Positions 54,233 to 63,362 of a DNA stretch of 64,000 bases are shown one piece after another. A model generated the notes under the pieces. It was given only the letters and a program-made list of their open reading frames with translations, was not told where the DNA came from and ran no database searches. The position numbers and the translations under genes were made by a program. Every line of letters starts with the position of its first letter. Within the stretch, counting starts at the first letter, position 1. Source of the DNA: Pseudomonas sp. A34-9 (GTDB lineage Bacteria; Pseudomonadota; Gammaproteobacteria; Pseudomonadales; Pseudomonadaceae); assembly GCF_029543085.1 (NCBI RefSeq), contig NZ_CP119967.1, positions 1,452,501 to 1,516,500 on the forward strand. The letters are read 5' to 3'.

Positions 54233-55954
54233 ATGAAAATGGAGCGCTCAGACTCACGCGTGCTGTCGCGCGTGACTTCATCTTTCGCTTTGGCGTGCGC
54301 GCTGCCGTTGCTGTGCAGTACGCTCGCCGCGCAGCCACTGCTTGATCCACAGGACACGCTCAAGCGGATCAATCACAACTACAACACCCTCAAGCAAGAG
54401 TGTCAGGAGCCGGATACCGGCGCCCCGCGTGGTCTCTACTATTGCAGTGGTGTGACCTTGCGCATGGTCAATGACGGCCCCTTCAATCCCTGGGACTACA
54501 GCCCCTACGCGGTCAAGATCGGCGCAACTTCCTACTCGTGGATTCGCAAGGATCTGAGTACGAAGATTCTCATTCACCCGGCCGGTTTGATCCTGCGAAC
54601 CCCCACCGATGCGGCGGCGTTGAACCTGCCAGTCAAGGAGCAGGGGTTTACCTGCATCTACGCGTTCGATGGCGGTACCGGGCCGGAACGCAAGTGGTAC
54701 GGCTGCGGATTCTTCGACAGTCGCGAGCCACCGCGTGCCGCTCAGGGCGTGATGAACAACCGCAATGCCGCGCTGGCCTACGGCACTTGTGCGGAAGCCG
54801 GAGTTACCACAGCAGAGCAATGGACGCAAAAATACACCGGGCTGATGAAGGGGCCGATCCAGTACGGCCAGTGTTCCTTTAACGCGGAAATACCCAGCGA
54901 CTGGCACGCAATGATCCGGGTTCACGAGTCCCGGCCAACCACCACCAACAAAGACCCGTTCGCTTACAGTGCCCAAGTCAACGAGTTCATGTTGAAGAAC
55001 GCTACCGCGACTAACGACGGCAGCGAAAACATGAAGTACATCGATGCCTTCATCTACAACGTCAACAGCACCCAGAACTTCGCCACCCGTGGCGATCAGG
55101 CTCCGCCGAAACCGGAAAACGGCCTGAACAGCGCACGCAACTTCCAGAAGAAACTCCAGGCGCAGGGCTACAGCGTGCCGATCCTGCGGCTGGACTTCAC
55201 CAAGCCTGCCGAACAACGTTTCAGCTATGTCGCCGCTGACCAGGCGATAGACCTGACGGCGGCTGGCGGCGCGCAGCCGACACCGGCGCCACCGGCGCAG
55301 AAATACATCGCCGAGGCAGTCTGGATCGAACGTTACGATCCCGGCAGCAAGAGGAACGAATGGTCACTCAAGATCACGCCCACTGCCCAAGGCAAAGCGA
55401 TTCAGGCCAGTGATCAGGAGGCCTTGTACAAAGAACTGTTCGCCCTGCGTGGCGCCGATAGCCAGTGGCGTGACAACGAGAAATCGGCGGGCAGCATGCG
55501 CGGGCAATTGAGCTGCCTGATCCAGAACTATCCGGGCAAGACCGAATGGAATCTGGAACCGTTCCGCCCCAATGTCAGTGCGCAGGAATCGGCCAAGGCG
55601 GGCTGCAATCCACTGCCGGTTCAGGCACCGCAATATATTGCCTCAGCCGACTGGATCAAACGTTTCGACCCCGGCACCGGCAAGGATGAATGGAGCCTTA
55701 GCGTGGTGCCCACAGCGGCGGGGCGTGCCTTGCCCGGCGAGCAGGTGGCGGCGTTGTACGACCAACTGCTGGCGCTCAAAGGCGCGGACAGCAACTGGCG
55801 GGACAACGAAAAATCCGCCGGCAGCATGCGCCAGCAATTGAATTGCGTCCTGCTCAATTACCGCAACAAAACGCCGTGGAATCTTGAACCTTTCCGGCCG
55901 GCGTTATCGGACAACGAGACGCGGGCCGCGGGTTGCAACCCGGTCCCGCGTTGA
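54233..55954 (+). CDS. Secreted protein with two DUF2599 domains, halovibrin-like N-part
   Basis: A 573-residue protein with an N-terminal signal (FALACALPLLCSTLAAQ). The first half has a conserved region (GLYYCSGVTLRMVNDGPFNP) reminiscent of the halovibrin family (a secreted NAD+-active toxin of Vibrio), a comparison from memory. The second half has two DUF2599 repeats sharing EWSLKITPTAQGKA/EWSLSVVPTAAGRA and WNLEPFRP (about 365-460 and 475-570). It is followed 34 bp later by a one-repeat paralogue. Confidence 0.8.
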   Translation: MKMERSDSRVLSRVTSSFALACALPLLCSTLAAQPLLDPQDTLKRINHNYNTLKQECQEPDTGAPRGLYYCSGVTLRMVNDGPFNPWDYSPYAVKIGATSYSWIRKDLSTKILIHPAGLILRTPTDAAALNLPVKEQGFTCIYAFDGGTGPERKWYGCGFFDSREPPRAAQGVMNNRNAALAYGTCAEAGVTTAEQWTQKYTGLMKGPIQYGQCSFNAEIPSDWHAMIRVHESRPTTTNKDPFAYSAQVNEFMLKNATATNDGSENMKYIDAFIYNVNSTQNFATRGDQAPPKPENGLNSARNFQKKLQAQGYSVPILRLDFTKPAEQRFSYVAADQAIDLTAAGGAQPTPAPPAQKYIAEAVWIERYDPGSKRNEWSLKITPTAQGKAIQASDQEALYKELFALRGADSQWRDNEKSAGSMRGQLSCLIQNYPGKTEWNLEPFRPNVSAQESAKAGCNPLPVQAPQYIASADWIKRFDPGTGKDEWSLSVVPTAAGRALPGEQVAALYDQLLALKGADSNWRDNEKSAGSMRQQLNCVLLNYRNKTPWNLEPFRPALSDNETRAAGCNPVPR

Positions 55955-55988
55955 GGGTGTGTGTTGGCTAATCAAGGAGATGCAAGCC

Positions 55989-57227
55989 ATGAAAAAACGT
56001 TTGAACAGGATCGCTCCATTGCTCATGTTCCCGCTGCTGGTGCAGGCGACATGGGCCAATGCCGAGTCATGCGACGAGACGCTGAGGAAGGTCGAATCGT
56101 TGTACAACAAAACCGTCGACAGCTGCGGTCAGGATCCCGCCTCGGACTGTTCAGGGCTATTGGTTCGGGGCACGCACCGCGCCGACCCGGCCAAGGGGCA
56201 AAAATGGGACGTCTGGAATCCCAGCCCGAAAGCGCTGGAGCTGGGGACTTTTGCCGCTTCGTACATGCGGGCCGACGGCATCAGTTATGAAGACCCCGGC
56301 ATGAGCACGCAAAACGGCTATCTGATTACCCCCAGAGATCTGGTTCGCGACCCCGAGACCCCGGTGCATGTCTATTGCGCGTTCCCCAACGATGCCTGGA
56401 CTGACTTTCGCAATGACCGAGGCTGTGGCGACAACAAAAACACCGCCCCGGCAGAAGCGGTCTGCCAGGCCATGAAACCACCGATCCTGAGTCCGAATGC
56501 CTGGGTCGCGCACTTCACCCAGTACAACAACAATCGGCAACAGGACCAGTTGCAATGCGGCTTCAACATGCGCAATCCGATGAGTAGCAATGAGCGCGTC
56601 GACGCCTTCCGCAACTTCATGGGCGCGCGCAAAGTCATCAACAGCCGCGAGTTTCAGACTCAGACAGAACTGCGTCTGGGCAACCCGAAAACTGACGAGT
56701 TGCCGATTCTGGCGTTTTTCTACAGTGATCAGCGTGGCTTGAACGATGCGATGGCCAACCAGCGCGACTACAAGGCCAAGACCGGCAAGGAACGCAACAT
56801 CATCAAGATCGACTTCCCGAAAACCCCGGTCGCCAAGGCCTCTTTCTCATGCATCCAGACCTCGACGCCAGCGGCGCCACAGTTCTGCGAGAAGTACATC
56901 GAGTCGAGCACCTGGGTACAACGGCCTGATCCGAAACTGGGGCCGAACACCTGGTCGCTCTCCGTGGTGCCGACTGTTTGCGGTCGTGCAATCAAGGACG
57001 ATCAGACCGACCGGATGTTCGCCGAGTTGTACAACAAGCACAAAGACGATCAGCAGTGGCGGCAGTACAGCGTCAATGGCGGGTCACTGCGGCGGCAGAT
57101 GGTTTGTCACCTGGCGGCCACCTACGACGGCAAACCGGTGCGCAACAAGCCTGAGTGGAACCTTGAACCGGCACGGCCTTACGTCGATCAGGCCACGGCG
57201 GTAGCGCAGCACTGCAATCCGTACTGA
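55989..57227 (+). CDS. Secreted protein with one DUF2599 domain, halovibrin-like N-part
   Basis: A 412-residue paralogue of the preceding gene. It has a signal peptide (LLMFPLLVQATWANA), an N-terminal region with the shared pattern CSGLLVRG...WNPSPKALELG, and a single DUF2599 domain (TWSLSVVPTVCGRA...WNLEPARP, about 300-405). AAGGAGA at 55974-55980 marks the start. Cysteine-rich, suiting an exported protein. Enzymatic activity not shown. Confidence 0.8.
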   Translation: MKKRLNRIAPLLMFPLLVQATWANAESCDETLRKVESLYNKTVDSCGQDPASDCSGLLVRGTHRADPAKGQKWDVWNPSPKALELGTFAASYMRADGISYEDPGMSTQNGYLITPRDLVRDPETPVHVYCAFPNDAWTDFRNDRGCGDNKNTAPAEAVCQAMKPPILSPNAWVAHFTQYNNNRQQDQLQCGFNMRNPMSSNERVDAFRNFMGARKVINSREFQTQTELRLGNPKTDELPILAFFYSDQRGLNDAMANQRDYKAKTGKERNIIKIDFPKTPVAKASFSCIQTSTPAAPQFCEKYIESSTWVQRPDPKLGPNTWSLSVVPTVCGRAIKDDQTDRMFAELYNKHKDDQQWRQYSVNGGSLRRQMVCHLAATYDGKPVRNKPEWNLEPARPYVDQATAVAQHCNPY

Positions 57228-57235
57228 CCCTCCAC

Positions 57236-57325
57236 TGTAGGAGCGAGTCTGCTCGCGATGGTGTTGTGTCATTCAACATCAGTGGTGCCTGACTCGACGC
57301 GATCGCGAGCAGGCTCACTCCTACA
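57236..57325. repeat. REP-like inverted repeat, family 3
   Basis: TGTAGGAGCGAGTCTGCTCG faces CGAGCAGGCTCACTCCTACA, 8 bp after the DUF2599 gene. Confidence 0.85.
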
Positions 57326-57362
57326 AGGGATTTTCGGTGGGTTCGAGGTTTTTGGTGCGCAT

Positions 57363-57393
57363 AAAAAAAAACGGCCCGAAGGCCGTTTTTTTT
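57363..57393. terminator. Bidirectional terminator between DUF2599 genes and liv operon
   Basis: Stem ACGGCC-CGAA-GGCCGT flanked by about eight A on the left and eight T on the right, so it works from both directions. It lies 16 bp from the livF stop. Confidence 0.9.
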
Positions 57394-57408
57394 GTTGGGT
57401 GAAATACA

Positions 57409-58110
57409 TCAACCGCCGAGGTACGCCTCGCGTACTTTCGGGTCGGTCAGCAGCGCTTCACCGGTGCCTTGCATGACCACGCGGCCGTTCTCCAGAACGT
57501 AGGCGCGGTCGGCGATTTTCAGCGCCTGGTTGGCGTTCTGCTCGACCAGGAACACCGTTACACCGTCCTTGCGCAGCATTTCGATGATGTCGAAAATCTG
57601 CTGGATGATGATCGGTGCCAGGCCCAGCGAAGGCTCGTCGAGCAGCAGCAGTTTCGGCTTGCTCATCAGCGCACGGCCGATGGCGAGCATTTGCTGTTCG
57701 CCGCCGGACATGGTGCCGCCGCGCTGGTTGAAGCGTTCTTTCAGGCGCGGGAACAGGCCGAGCACCTTGTCCATTTGCTCCTGATAGTCGCCCTTGTCGG
57801 TGAAGAATCCGCCCATGGACAGGTTTTCTTCAACGGTCAGACGGGCAAACACCCGACGACCTTCCGGCACCACCGCGATGCTTTTGCGCATGATCTGCGA
57901 CGAGTCCTGGCCGACCAGTTCCTCACCCATGTAGCGGATGCTGCCGCTGTGCGCCTGCGGTGAACCGCAGAGCGTCATCAGCAGCGTCGACTTGCCGGCA
58001 CCGTTGGCGCCGATCAGGGTCACGATCTCGCCCTGACGGACTTCGACGTTGACGCTGTGCAGGGCCTGGATCTTGCCGTAGAAGGTGGAAACGTTTTCGA
58101 ACTGCAGCAT
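57409..58110 (-). CDS. livF: Branched-chain amino acid ABC transporter ATPase LivF (BraG)
   Basis: A 233-residue ABC ATPase: Walker A GANGAGKST, signature MSGGEQQMLAIGRAL, Walker B LLLLDEPSLGL, and switch His region VFLVEQN. It energises leucine/isoleucine/valine import together with LivG. It starts immediately after the livG stop (1 bp). Confidence 0.95.
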   Translation of the reverse strand: MLQFENVSTFYGKIQALHSVNVEVRQGEIVTLIGANGAGKSTLLMTLCGSPQAHSGSIRYMGEELVGQDSSQIMRKSIAVVPEGRRVFARLTVEENLSMGGFFTDKGDYQEQMDKVLGLFPRLKERFNQRGGTMSGGEQQMLAIGRALMSKPKLLLLDEPSLGLAPIIIQQIFDIIEMLRKDGVTVFLVEQNANQALKIADRAYVLENGRVVMQGTGEALLTDPKVREAYLGG

Positions 58111-58878
58111 TTACGCTTCCCCCAGGTAGGCTTTGATCACTTCAGGATTGTCGCGGATCTGTTCCGGCGTGCCGTCGGCCAGGGGCGTGCCCTGATTGAT
58201 CACGACGATGTGGTCGGAAATGCTCATGACCAGTTTCATGTCGTGTTCGATCAGCAGTACGGTGACGTTGTGCTCTTCACGCAGCACGCTGATCAGCGCC
58301 TTGAGGTCTTCGGTTTCCTTCGGGTTCAGCCCGGCAGCCGGTTCGTCGAGCATGAGGATCCGTGGACGGGTCATCATGCAGCGAGCGATTTCCAGACGTC
58401 GTTGCTGACCGTAGGCCAGGGTGCCGGCAGTACGGTTGGCGAACTCTTTGAGGTTGACCTTTTCCAGCCAGTACTCGGCAAATTCCATGGCCTCGCGCTC
58501 GCTTTTGCGGAACGCCGGGGTCTTGAACAGACCGGCCAGGAAGTTCGTGTTCAGGTGACGGTGCTGGGCGATCAACAGGTTCTCGACCGCCGTCATATCC
58601 TTGAACAGGCGCACGTTCTGGAAGGTGCGCACCACGCCCTTGAGCGCGATCTTGTGGCCGGGCAGGCCTTGAATCGGTTCGCCGTCGAGCAGGATGCTGC
58701 CGCCCGTTGGCTGATAGAAACCGGTCAGGCAGTTGAACACGGTCGTCTTGCCCGCGCCGTTCGGCCCGATCAGTGCCACCACTTGTTTCTCTTTGACGGT
58801 CAGGGCCACGCCGTTGACCGCCAGCAAGCCGCCGAAGCGCATGCTCAGGTTTTCGACTTTAAGGATCTCGCGGCTCAT
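58111..58878 (-). CDS. livG: Branched-chain amino acid ABC transporter ATPase LivG (BraF)
   Basis: A 255-residue ABC ATPase: Walker [10 protein letters not shown], signature [13 protein letters not shown], Walker [12 protein letters not shown] and H-loop [11 protein letters not shown]. The start overlaps livM by 4 bp. Confidence 0.95.
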   Translation of the reverse strand: MSREILKVENLSMRFGGLLAVNGVALTVKEKQVVALIGPNGAGKTTVFNCLTGFYQPTGGSILLDGEPIQGLPGHKIALKGVVRTFQNVRLFKDMTAVENLLIAQHRHLNTNFLAGLFKTPAFRKSEREAMEFAEYWLEKVNLKEFANRTAGTLAYGQQRRLEIARCMMTRPRILMLDEPAAGLNPKETEDLKALISVLREEHNVTVLLIEHDMKLVMSISDHIVVINQGTPLADGTPEQIRDNPEVIKAYLGEA

Positions 58879-60131
58879 TTTCGCAACTCCATGTGTGGGC
58901 GTTGCATCGGCAGCAGACCTTGTGGACGCCAGATCATCATCAACACCATCAGCGCACCGAACATCAACATGCGGTACTCGCTGAACTCACGCATCATTTC
59001 CGGCAACAGGATCATCACCACGGCAGCCAGGATCACACCCAACTGCGAGCCCATGCCACCCAGCACCACAATGGCGAGGATGATCGCCGACTCGATGAAA
59101 GTGAACGACTCCGGGGTCACCAGACCCTGACGGGCAGCGAAGAAGCTACCGGCGAAACCGGCGAAGCTCGCACCGAGGGTGAACGCCGAGAGTTTGATGA
59201 TCGTCGGATTCAGACCCAATGCCCGGCAGGCGATTTCATCTTCACGCAGCGCTTCCCACGCACGGCCGATCGGCATGCGCAGCAGACGGTTGATGATGAA
59301 CAGCGCTGCCAGCGCCAGCAACAACGCGACCAGGTAGAGGAAAATCACCTTGTTGATCGAGTTGTATTCGAGGCCGAAGTATTCGTGGAAGGTCTGCAGG
59401 CCTTCCGCCGCTTTACGCTCGAAGGTCAGGCCGAAGAACGTCGGTTTCTCGATGTTGCTGATGCCGTTCGGACCGCCAGTGATGTCGGTCAGGTTACGCA
59501 GGAACAGACGGATGATCTCGCCGAAACCGAGCGTCACGATCGCCAGATAGTCACCGCGCAGGCGCAACACCGGGAAGCCCAGCAGGAAGCCGAACGTCGC
59601 CGCCATCAGGCCGGCAATCGGCAGGCAGATCCAGAAGCTCAGGCCGTAGTAGTGCGACAGCAGCGCGTAGCTGTAGGCGCCGACGGCGTAGAAGCCGACG
59701 TAACCGAGGTCGAGCAGACCGGCCAGACCGACGACGATGTTCAGGCCCAGGCCGAGCATCACGTAGATCAGGATCAGCGTCGCGATGTCCACCGCGCCAC
59801 GCGAGCCAAAGAACGGCCACACCAGCGCACCGATGATCAGCGCAATGATGAAGTAGCGTTGGGTGGTCGGCAGGGTCAGGAAGTTGCTGGCCTTGGCCGG
59901 GATCAACGGCAGCCCCGGCGAGGAATTCCACGCCTTGCTGATCTGCTGGTTGAACAGCACCCGCAGGAACATCAGCACCGAGCAGATGGCGATGGTCGCC
60001 AGGATCATCGGGCTGGTGTTGTGCACTTCGAGGTTGATGCCGACGATGGTCAGTTTCAGACCGAGTACCGGGTAGGCCACGGCCCACACCAGCAAAGCGC
60101 TGAACAGCGCCTGTTTAAGATTCCTAGTCAT
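58875..60131 (-). CDS. livM: Branched-chain amino acid ABC transporter permease LivM (BraE)
   Basis: A 418-residue permease with about ten membrane segments and the conserved [20 protein letters not shown] loop (about residues 288-307) that meets the ATPase. It overlaps livH and livG by 4 bp each. Confidence 0.95.
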   Translation of the reverse strand: MTRNLKQALFSALLVWAVAYPVLGLKLTIVGINLEVHNTSPMILATIAICSVLMFLRVLFNQQISKAWNSSPGLPLIPAKASNFLTLPTTQRYFIIALIIGALVWPFFGSRGAVDIATLILIYVMLGLGLNIVVGLAGLLDLGYVGFYAVGAYSYALLSHYYGLSFWICLPIAGLMAATFGFLLGFPVLRLRGDYLAIVTLGFGEIIRLFLRNLTDITGGPNGISNIEKPTFFGLTFERKAAEGLQTFHEYFGLEYNSINKVIFLYLVALLLALAALFIINRLLRMPIGRAWEALREDEIACRALGLNPTIIKLSAFTLGASFAGFAGSFFAARQGLVTPESFTFIESAIILAIVVLGGMGSQLGVILAAVVMILLPEMMREFSEYRMLMFGALMVLMMIWRPQGLLPMQRPHMELRK

Positions 60132-61051
60132 ACTTTCTCAACCTCCGGACGGCCCAGAATGCCGGTCGGACGGAACAACAGCACCAGAACCAACAAGCCG
60201 AAAGCCACGACGTCCTTGTACTGGTCGCCGAAGATATCGGCGCCAAACGCTTCCGCCACCCCAAGCACCAACCCGCCGAGCATGGCGCCGGGGATGCTGC
60301 CAATGCCGCCGAGTACGGCTGCGGTAAAGGCTTTGAGGCCGACGAGGAAACCGGCGTTCGGGTTGATTACGCCATATTGCATGCTCAGCAGTACGGCCGC
60401 GATGGCCGCCAGCGCAGCACCAATGACGAAGGTCAGGGCGATGATGTTGTTGGTGTTGATGCCGAGCAGGTTGGCCATCTTGATGTCTTCGGCGCAGGCG
60501 CGGCAGGCGCGACCCAGGCGAGAGCGGGAGATGAACAGCGTCAGGCCGAGCATGGCGACCAGGGTCACCACGAACACCACGATTTGCATGTAGGAAATCA
60601 GCACTTCATGTGCACCACCTGGCCCGAAAGAGATATTGCCGGGGATCAGGTTGGGGATGGATTTGTCCTTGGAGTCTTGCGCCAGCAGAACCGTGTTCTG
60701 CAGGAAGATCGACATACCGATGGCGGAAATCAGCGGGATCAGACGGTTGCTGCCGCGCAGAGGGCGGTAGGCGATCCGTTCGATGCTGTAACCGTAGGAA
60801 CTGGTGACAACGATGCTCGCAATGAAGGCGGCGGTCATCAACAGCGGGACGTTGTCGATTCCCATCATGGCCAGCCCGGCGATGGCGATGAACGCCACGT
60901 AGGAACCGATCATGTACACCTCGCCGTGGGCGAAGTTGATCATTCCAATGATGCCGTAAACCATCGTATAGCCGATGGCAATCAAGGCATACGTGCTGCC
61001 AATGGTCAGACCATTAACCAGCTGCTGGAAGAAGTGATAGAGGTCAGGCAT
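60128..61051 (-). CDS. livH: Branched-chain amino acid ABC transporter permease LivH (BraD)
   Basis: A 307-residue permease with the family start ([20 protein letters not shown]) and loop [20 protein letters not shown]. It pairs with LivM and lies 230 bp after braC, separated by a hairpin. Confidence 0.95.
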   Translation of the reverse strand: MPDLYHFFQQLVNGLTIGSTYALIAIGYTMVYGIIGMINFAHGEVYMIGSYVAFIAIAGLAMMGIDNVPLLMTAAFIASIVVTSSYGYSIERIAYRPLRGSNRLIPLISAIGMSIFLQNTVLLAQDSKDKSIPNLIPGNISFGPGGAHEVLISYMQIVVFVVTLVAMLGLTLFISRSRLGRACRACAEDIKMANLLGINTNNIIALTFVIGAALAAIAAVLLSMQYGVINPNAGFLVGLKAFTAAVLGGIGSIPGAMLGGLVLGVAEAFGADIFGDQYKDVVAFGLLVLVLLFRPTGILGRPEVEKV

Positions 61052-61231
61052 TACAACGCTCCTAAAAACCTGATACGCATTTCACTGGTGGAGTCATTTT
61101 CCCGCCCGGCCCCGTGGATCTATATCCACTTCGAATCCGGGTTTTGCCAGCGAACCGCTGATGACGGTTTTGAGATTTTCAGGTGGGGAGACTGGCGGAT
61201 CACGCCAGCGCGGCCCATACATTCGTAAAAC

Positions 61232-61257
61232 AAAGCCCACGGCACGCCGTGGGCTTT
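61232..61257 (-). terminator. Hairpin between braC and livH
   Basis: An 11-bp stem AAAGCCCACGG / CCGTGGGCTTT with a 4-base loop, followed on the minus strand by TTTGTTTTAC. It probably ends most transcripts after braC, giving a high binding-protein to permease ratio. Confidence 0.8.
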
Positions 61258-61281
61258 ATTGGCAGTCAGTCAGGGCGCGCC

Positions 61282-62409
61282 TTACTGAGGCGAAACTTCA
61301 GTTTTTGGTTTGCCGAAGTGCCACTCGTAAACCACAAATTTGAAGTCCTTCAGGTCACCCTTGGCGTCGAAGCTCAGGTCGCCAGTCGGGGTTTTGAAGG
61401 TGCCGGCGTGAATGGCTTCGGCCACTTTGGCTGGGTCTTCGGATTTGGCTGCGGTGATACCGCCGGCAATCACTTCAACCGCCGAGTAGGAAGGGAACAC
61501 GAACGGGCCGCTCGGGTCTTCTTTCTTCGCCTTGAATGCATCTGCCAACGCGATGTTGGCCGGATCCTGGTCGAAGGATTTCGGCAGGGTTACCAGCAGA
61601 CCTTCGGAAGCGTCTTTGGCGATCTGCGAAATGGAGTCGTTACCCACGCCTTCCGGCCCCATGAACTTGGCTTTCAGGCCTTTTTCAGCCGCCTGACGCA
61701 GGATCAGGCCCAGCTCCGGGTGGTAGCCGCCGTAGTAAACGAAGTCGACGTTGGCTTGCTTGAGTTTGGCGATGATCGAGGAGAAGTCCTTGTCGCCGGC
61801 GTTGACGCCTTCGAACACGGCAACCTTGGTGCCTTTCTTCTCGAGGGTGGCTTTGACGGCGGTGGCGATGCCTTCACCGTATTGTTGCTTGTCGTGCAGG
61901 ACAGCGACGATTTTCGGTTTCACGTGATCGGCAATGTAGTTACCGGCGGCAGGGCCCTGGGCGCTGTCCAGACCGATGGTACGGAAGACCATTTTGTAAC
62001 CACGAGCGGTGATGTCCGGGCTGGTGGCAGCCGGGGTGATCATGATCACGCCTTCGTCTTCGTAGATGTCCGAAGCCGGTTGAGTGGAGCTGGAGCACAG
62101 GTGACCGACGACGAACTTGACGCCGTCATTGACGACCTTGTTCGCGACCGCTACCGCTTGTTTCGGATCGCAGGCATCGTCGTATTCAACGGCTTCGAGT
62201 TTTTTGCCGTCGACGCCGCCCTTGGCGTTGATTTGCTCAATGGCCATTTTCGCGCCGCTGAACTGCATGTCGCCGTACTGGGCTACTGGACCGGTTTTAG
62301 GGCCGGCGATACCGATTTTGATGGTGTCAGCTGCGAACGAATGGCTGGCAACCCCGGCCAGAACCATAGCGGCAAACAGTTTGGAAATCTGCTTAGTAGC
62401 CTTAGTCAT
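61282..62409 (-). CDS. braC: Branched-chain amino acid binding protein (BraC/LivK)
   Basis: A 375-residue periplasmic binding protein with a signal peptide ending ASHSFA-ADTIKIG. The Leu/Ile/Val binding protein fold is visible (AGPKTGPVAQYGDMQFSGAK, ICSSSTQPASDIY-like region HLCSSSTQPASDIY). First gene of the braC-livHMGF cluster. Confidence 0.95.
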   Translation of the reverse strand: MTKATKQISKLFAAMVLAGVASHSFAADTIKIGIAGPKTGPVAQYGDMQFSGAKMAIEQINAKGGVDGKKLEAVEYDDACDPKQAVAVANKVVNDGVKFVVGHLCSSSTQPASDIYEDEGVIMITPAATSPDITARGYKMVFRTIGLDSAQGPAAGNYIADHVKPKIVAVLHDKQQYGEGIATAVKATLEKKGTKVAVFEGVNAGDKDFSSIIAKLKQANVDFVYYGGYHPELGLILRQAAEKGLKAKFMGPEGVGNDSISQIAKDASEGLLVTLPKSFDQDPANIALADAFKAKKEDPSGPFVFPSYSAVEVIAGGITAAKSEDPAKVAEAIHAGTFKTPTGDLSFDAKGDLKDFKFVVYEWHFGKPKTEVSPQ

Positions 62410-62761
62410 AGTGCTCCACTCTTACTGTTGTAATTTTTTTGAGTTCTGGCGCCGTAGCAGCAGAACCGGGTCAGATATCTTTGCGATACCCTCCGGAAAT
62501 GCCCCCGGCAACTGTACCGGTACAGTGTAGAGCGCCGGTTGTCAGCCTGGGAAGCGGGCGCCGAGGGGCAAAACTTGGGGGTGTCGCATTTTTGAATGAA
62601 AAAGACAGAATTGCGGCGGGGCGTTCGTGGGCATATATCCCAATCAGCAGCATTCCCTCGCGTTCCTGCTCTTTTCGTTCGGTGCAGCCATTTACAACCG
62701 GGTTTTTCTGGCGGACCACCGACGTTATCATTCGCGTCGATTTCTTTTCCGGACAGCACCC
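62410..62761. other. Divergent promoter region of braC and the DUF2288 gene
   Basis: A 352-bp gene-free stretch between divergent genes. It holds the 16-bp palindrome at 62511-62526. No sigma boxes were assigned. Confidence 0.5.
62511..62526. promoter_or_regulatory. Perfect 16-bp palindrome ACTGTACCGGTACAGT
   Basis: A complete dyad, ACTGTACC then GGTACAGT, about 100 bp upstream of braC. The spacing (CTGT-N6-ACAG) is two bases shorter than a LexA box. It is a likely operator for a regulator of braC or the divergent gene; the identity is not known. Confidence 0.65.
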
Positions 62762-63082
62762 ATGAATCAAGAACCTAGCACCCTCTATGCCAAGCTGCTT
62801 GGTGAAACCGCATCTATTACCTGGAAAGAGTTGGAGCCGTTCTTCGCCAAGGGTGCCCTATTGTGGGTCGACCCTGCGCTGGATTTGATCGCTACCGCTG
62901 AGGCCGTGGCGTCGGATGAGGGCGAGAAAGTGGCTGCCTGGCTGGCCGAAGACAAAGTCGCCAAGCTGTCTGAAACGCGGGCGCTGGATCTTTTCGAACG
63001 CGATCCGCAGCTGTGGGCGGTGGTGGTTTCGCCGTGGATTCTGATCCAGGAAAGGGCAGTCGCTGCTGACGTCGCACCGTGA
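62762..63082 (+). CDS. DUF2288 protein
   Basis: A 106-residue protein (TASITWKELEPFFAKGALLW, a signature of DUF2288). It follows braC in Pseudomonas gene order (PA1074-PA1076-like). Cytoplasmic; function unknown. Confidence 0.85.
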   Translation: MNQEPSTLYAKLLGETASITWKELEPFFAKGALLWVDPALDLIATAEAVASDEGEKVAAWLAEDKVAKLSETRALDLFERDPQLWAVVVSPWILIQERAVAADVAP

Positions 63083-63362
63083 TGGTGCGACCGGTCATCA
63101 GCGAAAAGTGTGTAGCCGAGTAGCGTGATGGCACGTTGCCGTAGAGAAACACCACAAGCGCGGGTGGCCTCACGGTGACGTAAACGTAACGGGAACAGTT
63201 TAGTAAGCAGCCTAACGGCTGCTTAATTGTTTGTGGATGTTGGAACGGCTGAAATCTTCAGTGACTGTGCCGGCCCCTTTGCGAGCAGGCTCGCTCCCAC
63301 ATTTGGAATGCATTTCCCTGTGGGAGCGAGCCTGCTCGCGAATGGGGCGATGCGGTCCCGGA
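63083..63362. other. Gap with a family 3 REP repeat
   Basis: A 280-bp stretch between convergent genes. It holds the repeat at 63282-63341 and no supported gene. Confidence 0.6.
63282..63341. repeat. REP-like inverted repeat, family 3
   Basis: GCGAGCAGGCTCGCTCCCACA faces TGTGGGAGCGAGCCTGCTCGC around about 18 bp. Confidence 0.85.

Noticed and set aside
58893..60593. 566-residue ORF on the plus strand
   Set aside because: Antisense to livM/livH, with Gln/His/Arg runs and no domain.
62511..62526. LexA/SOS box
   Set aside because: CTGT-N6-ACAG is two bases short of the CTGT-N8-ACAG consensus.
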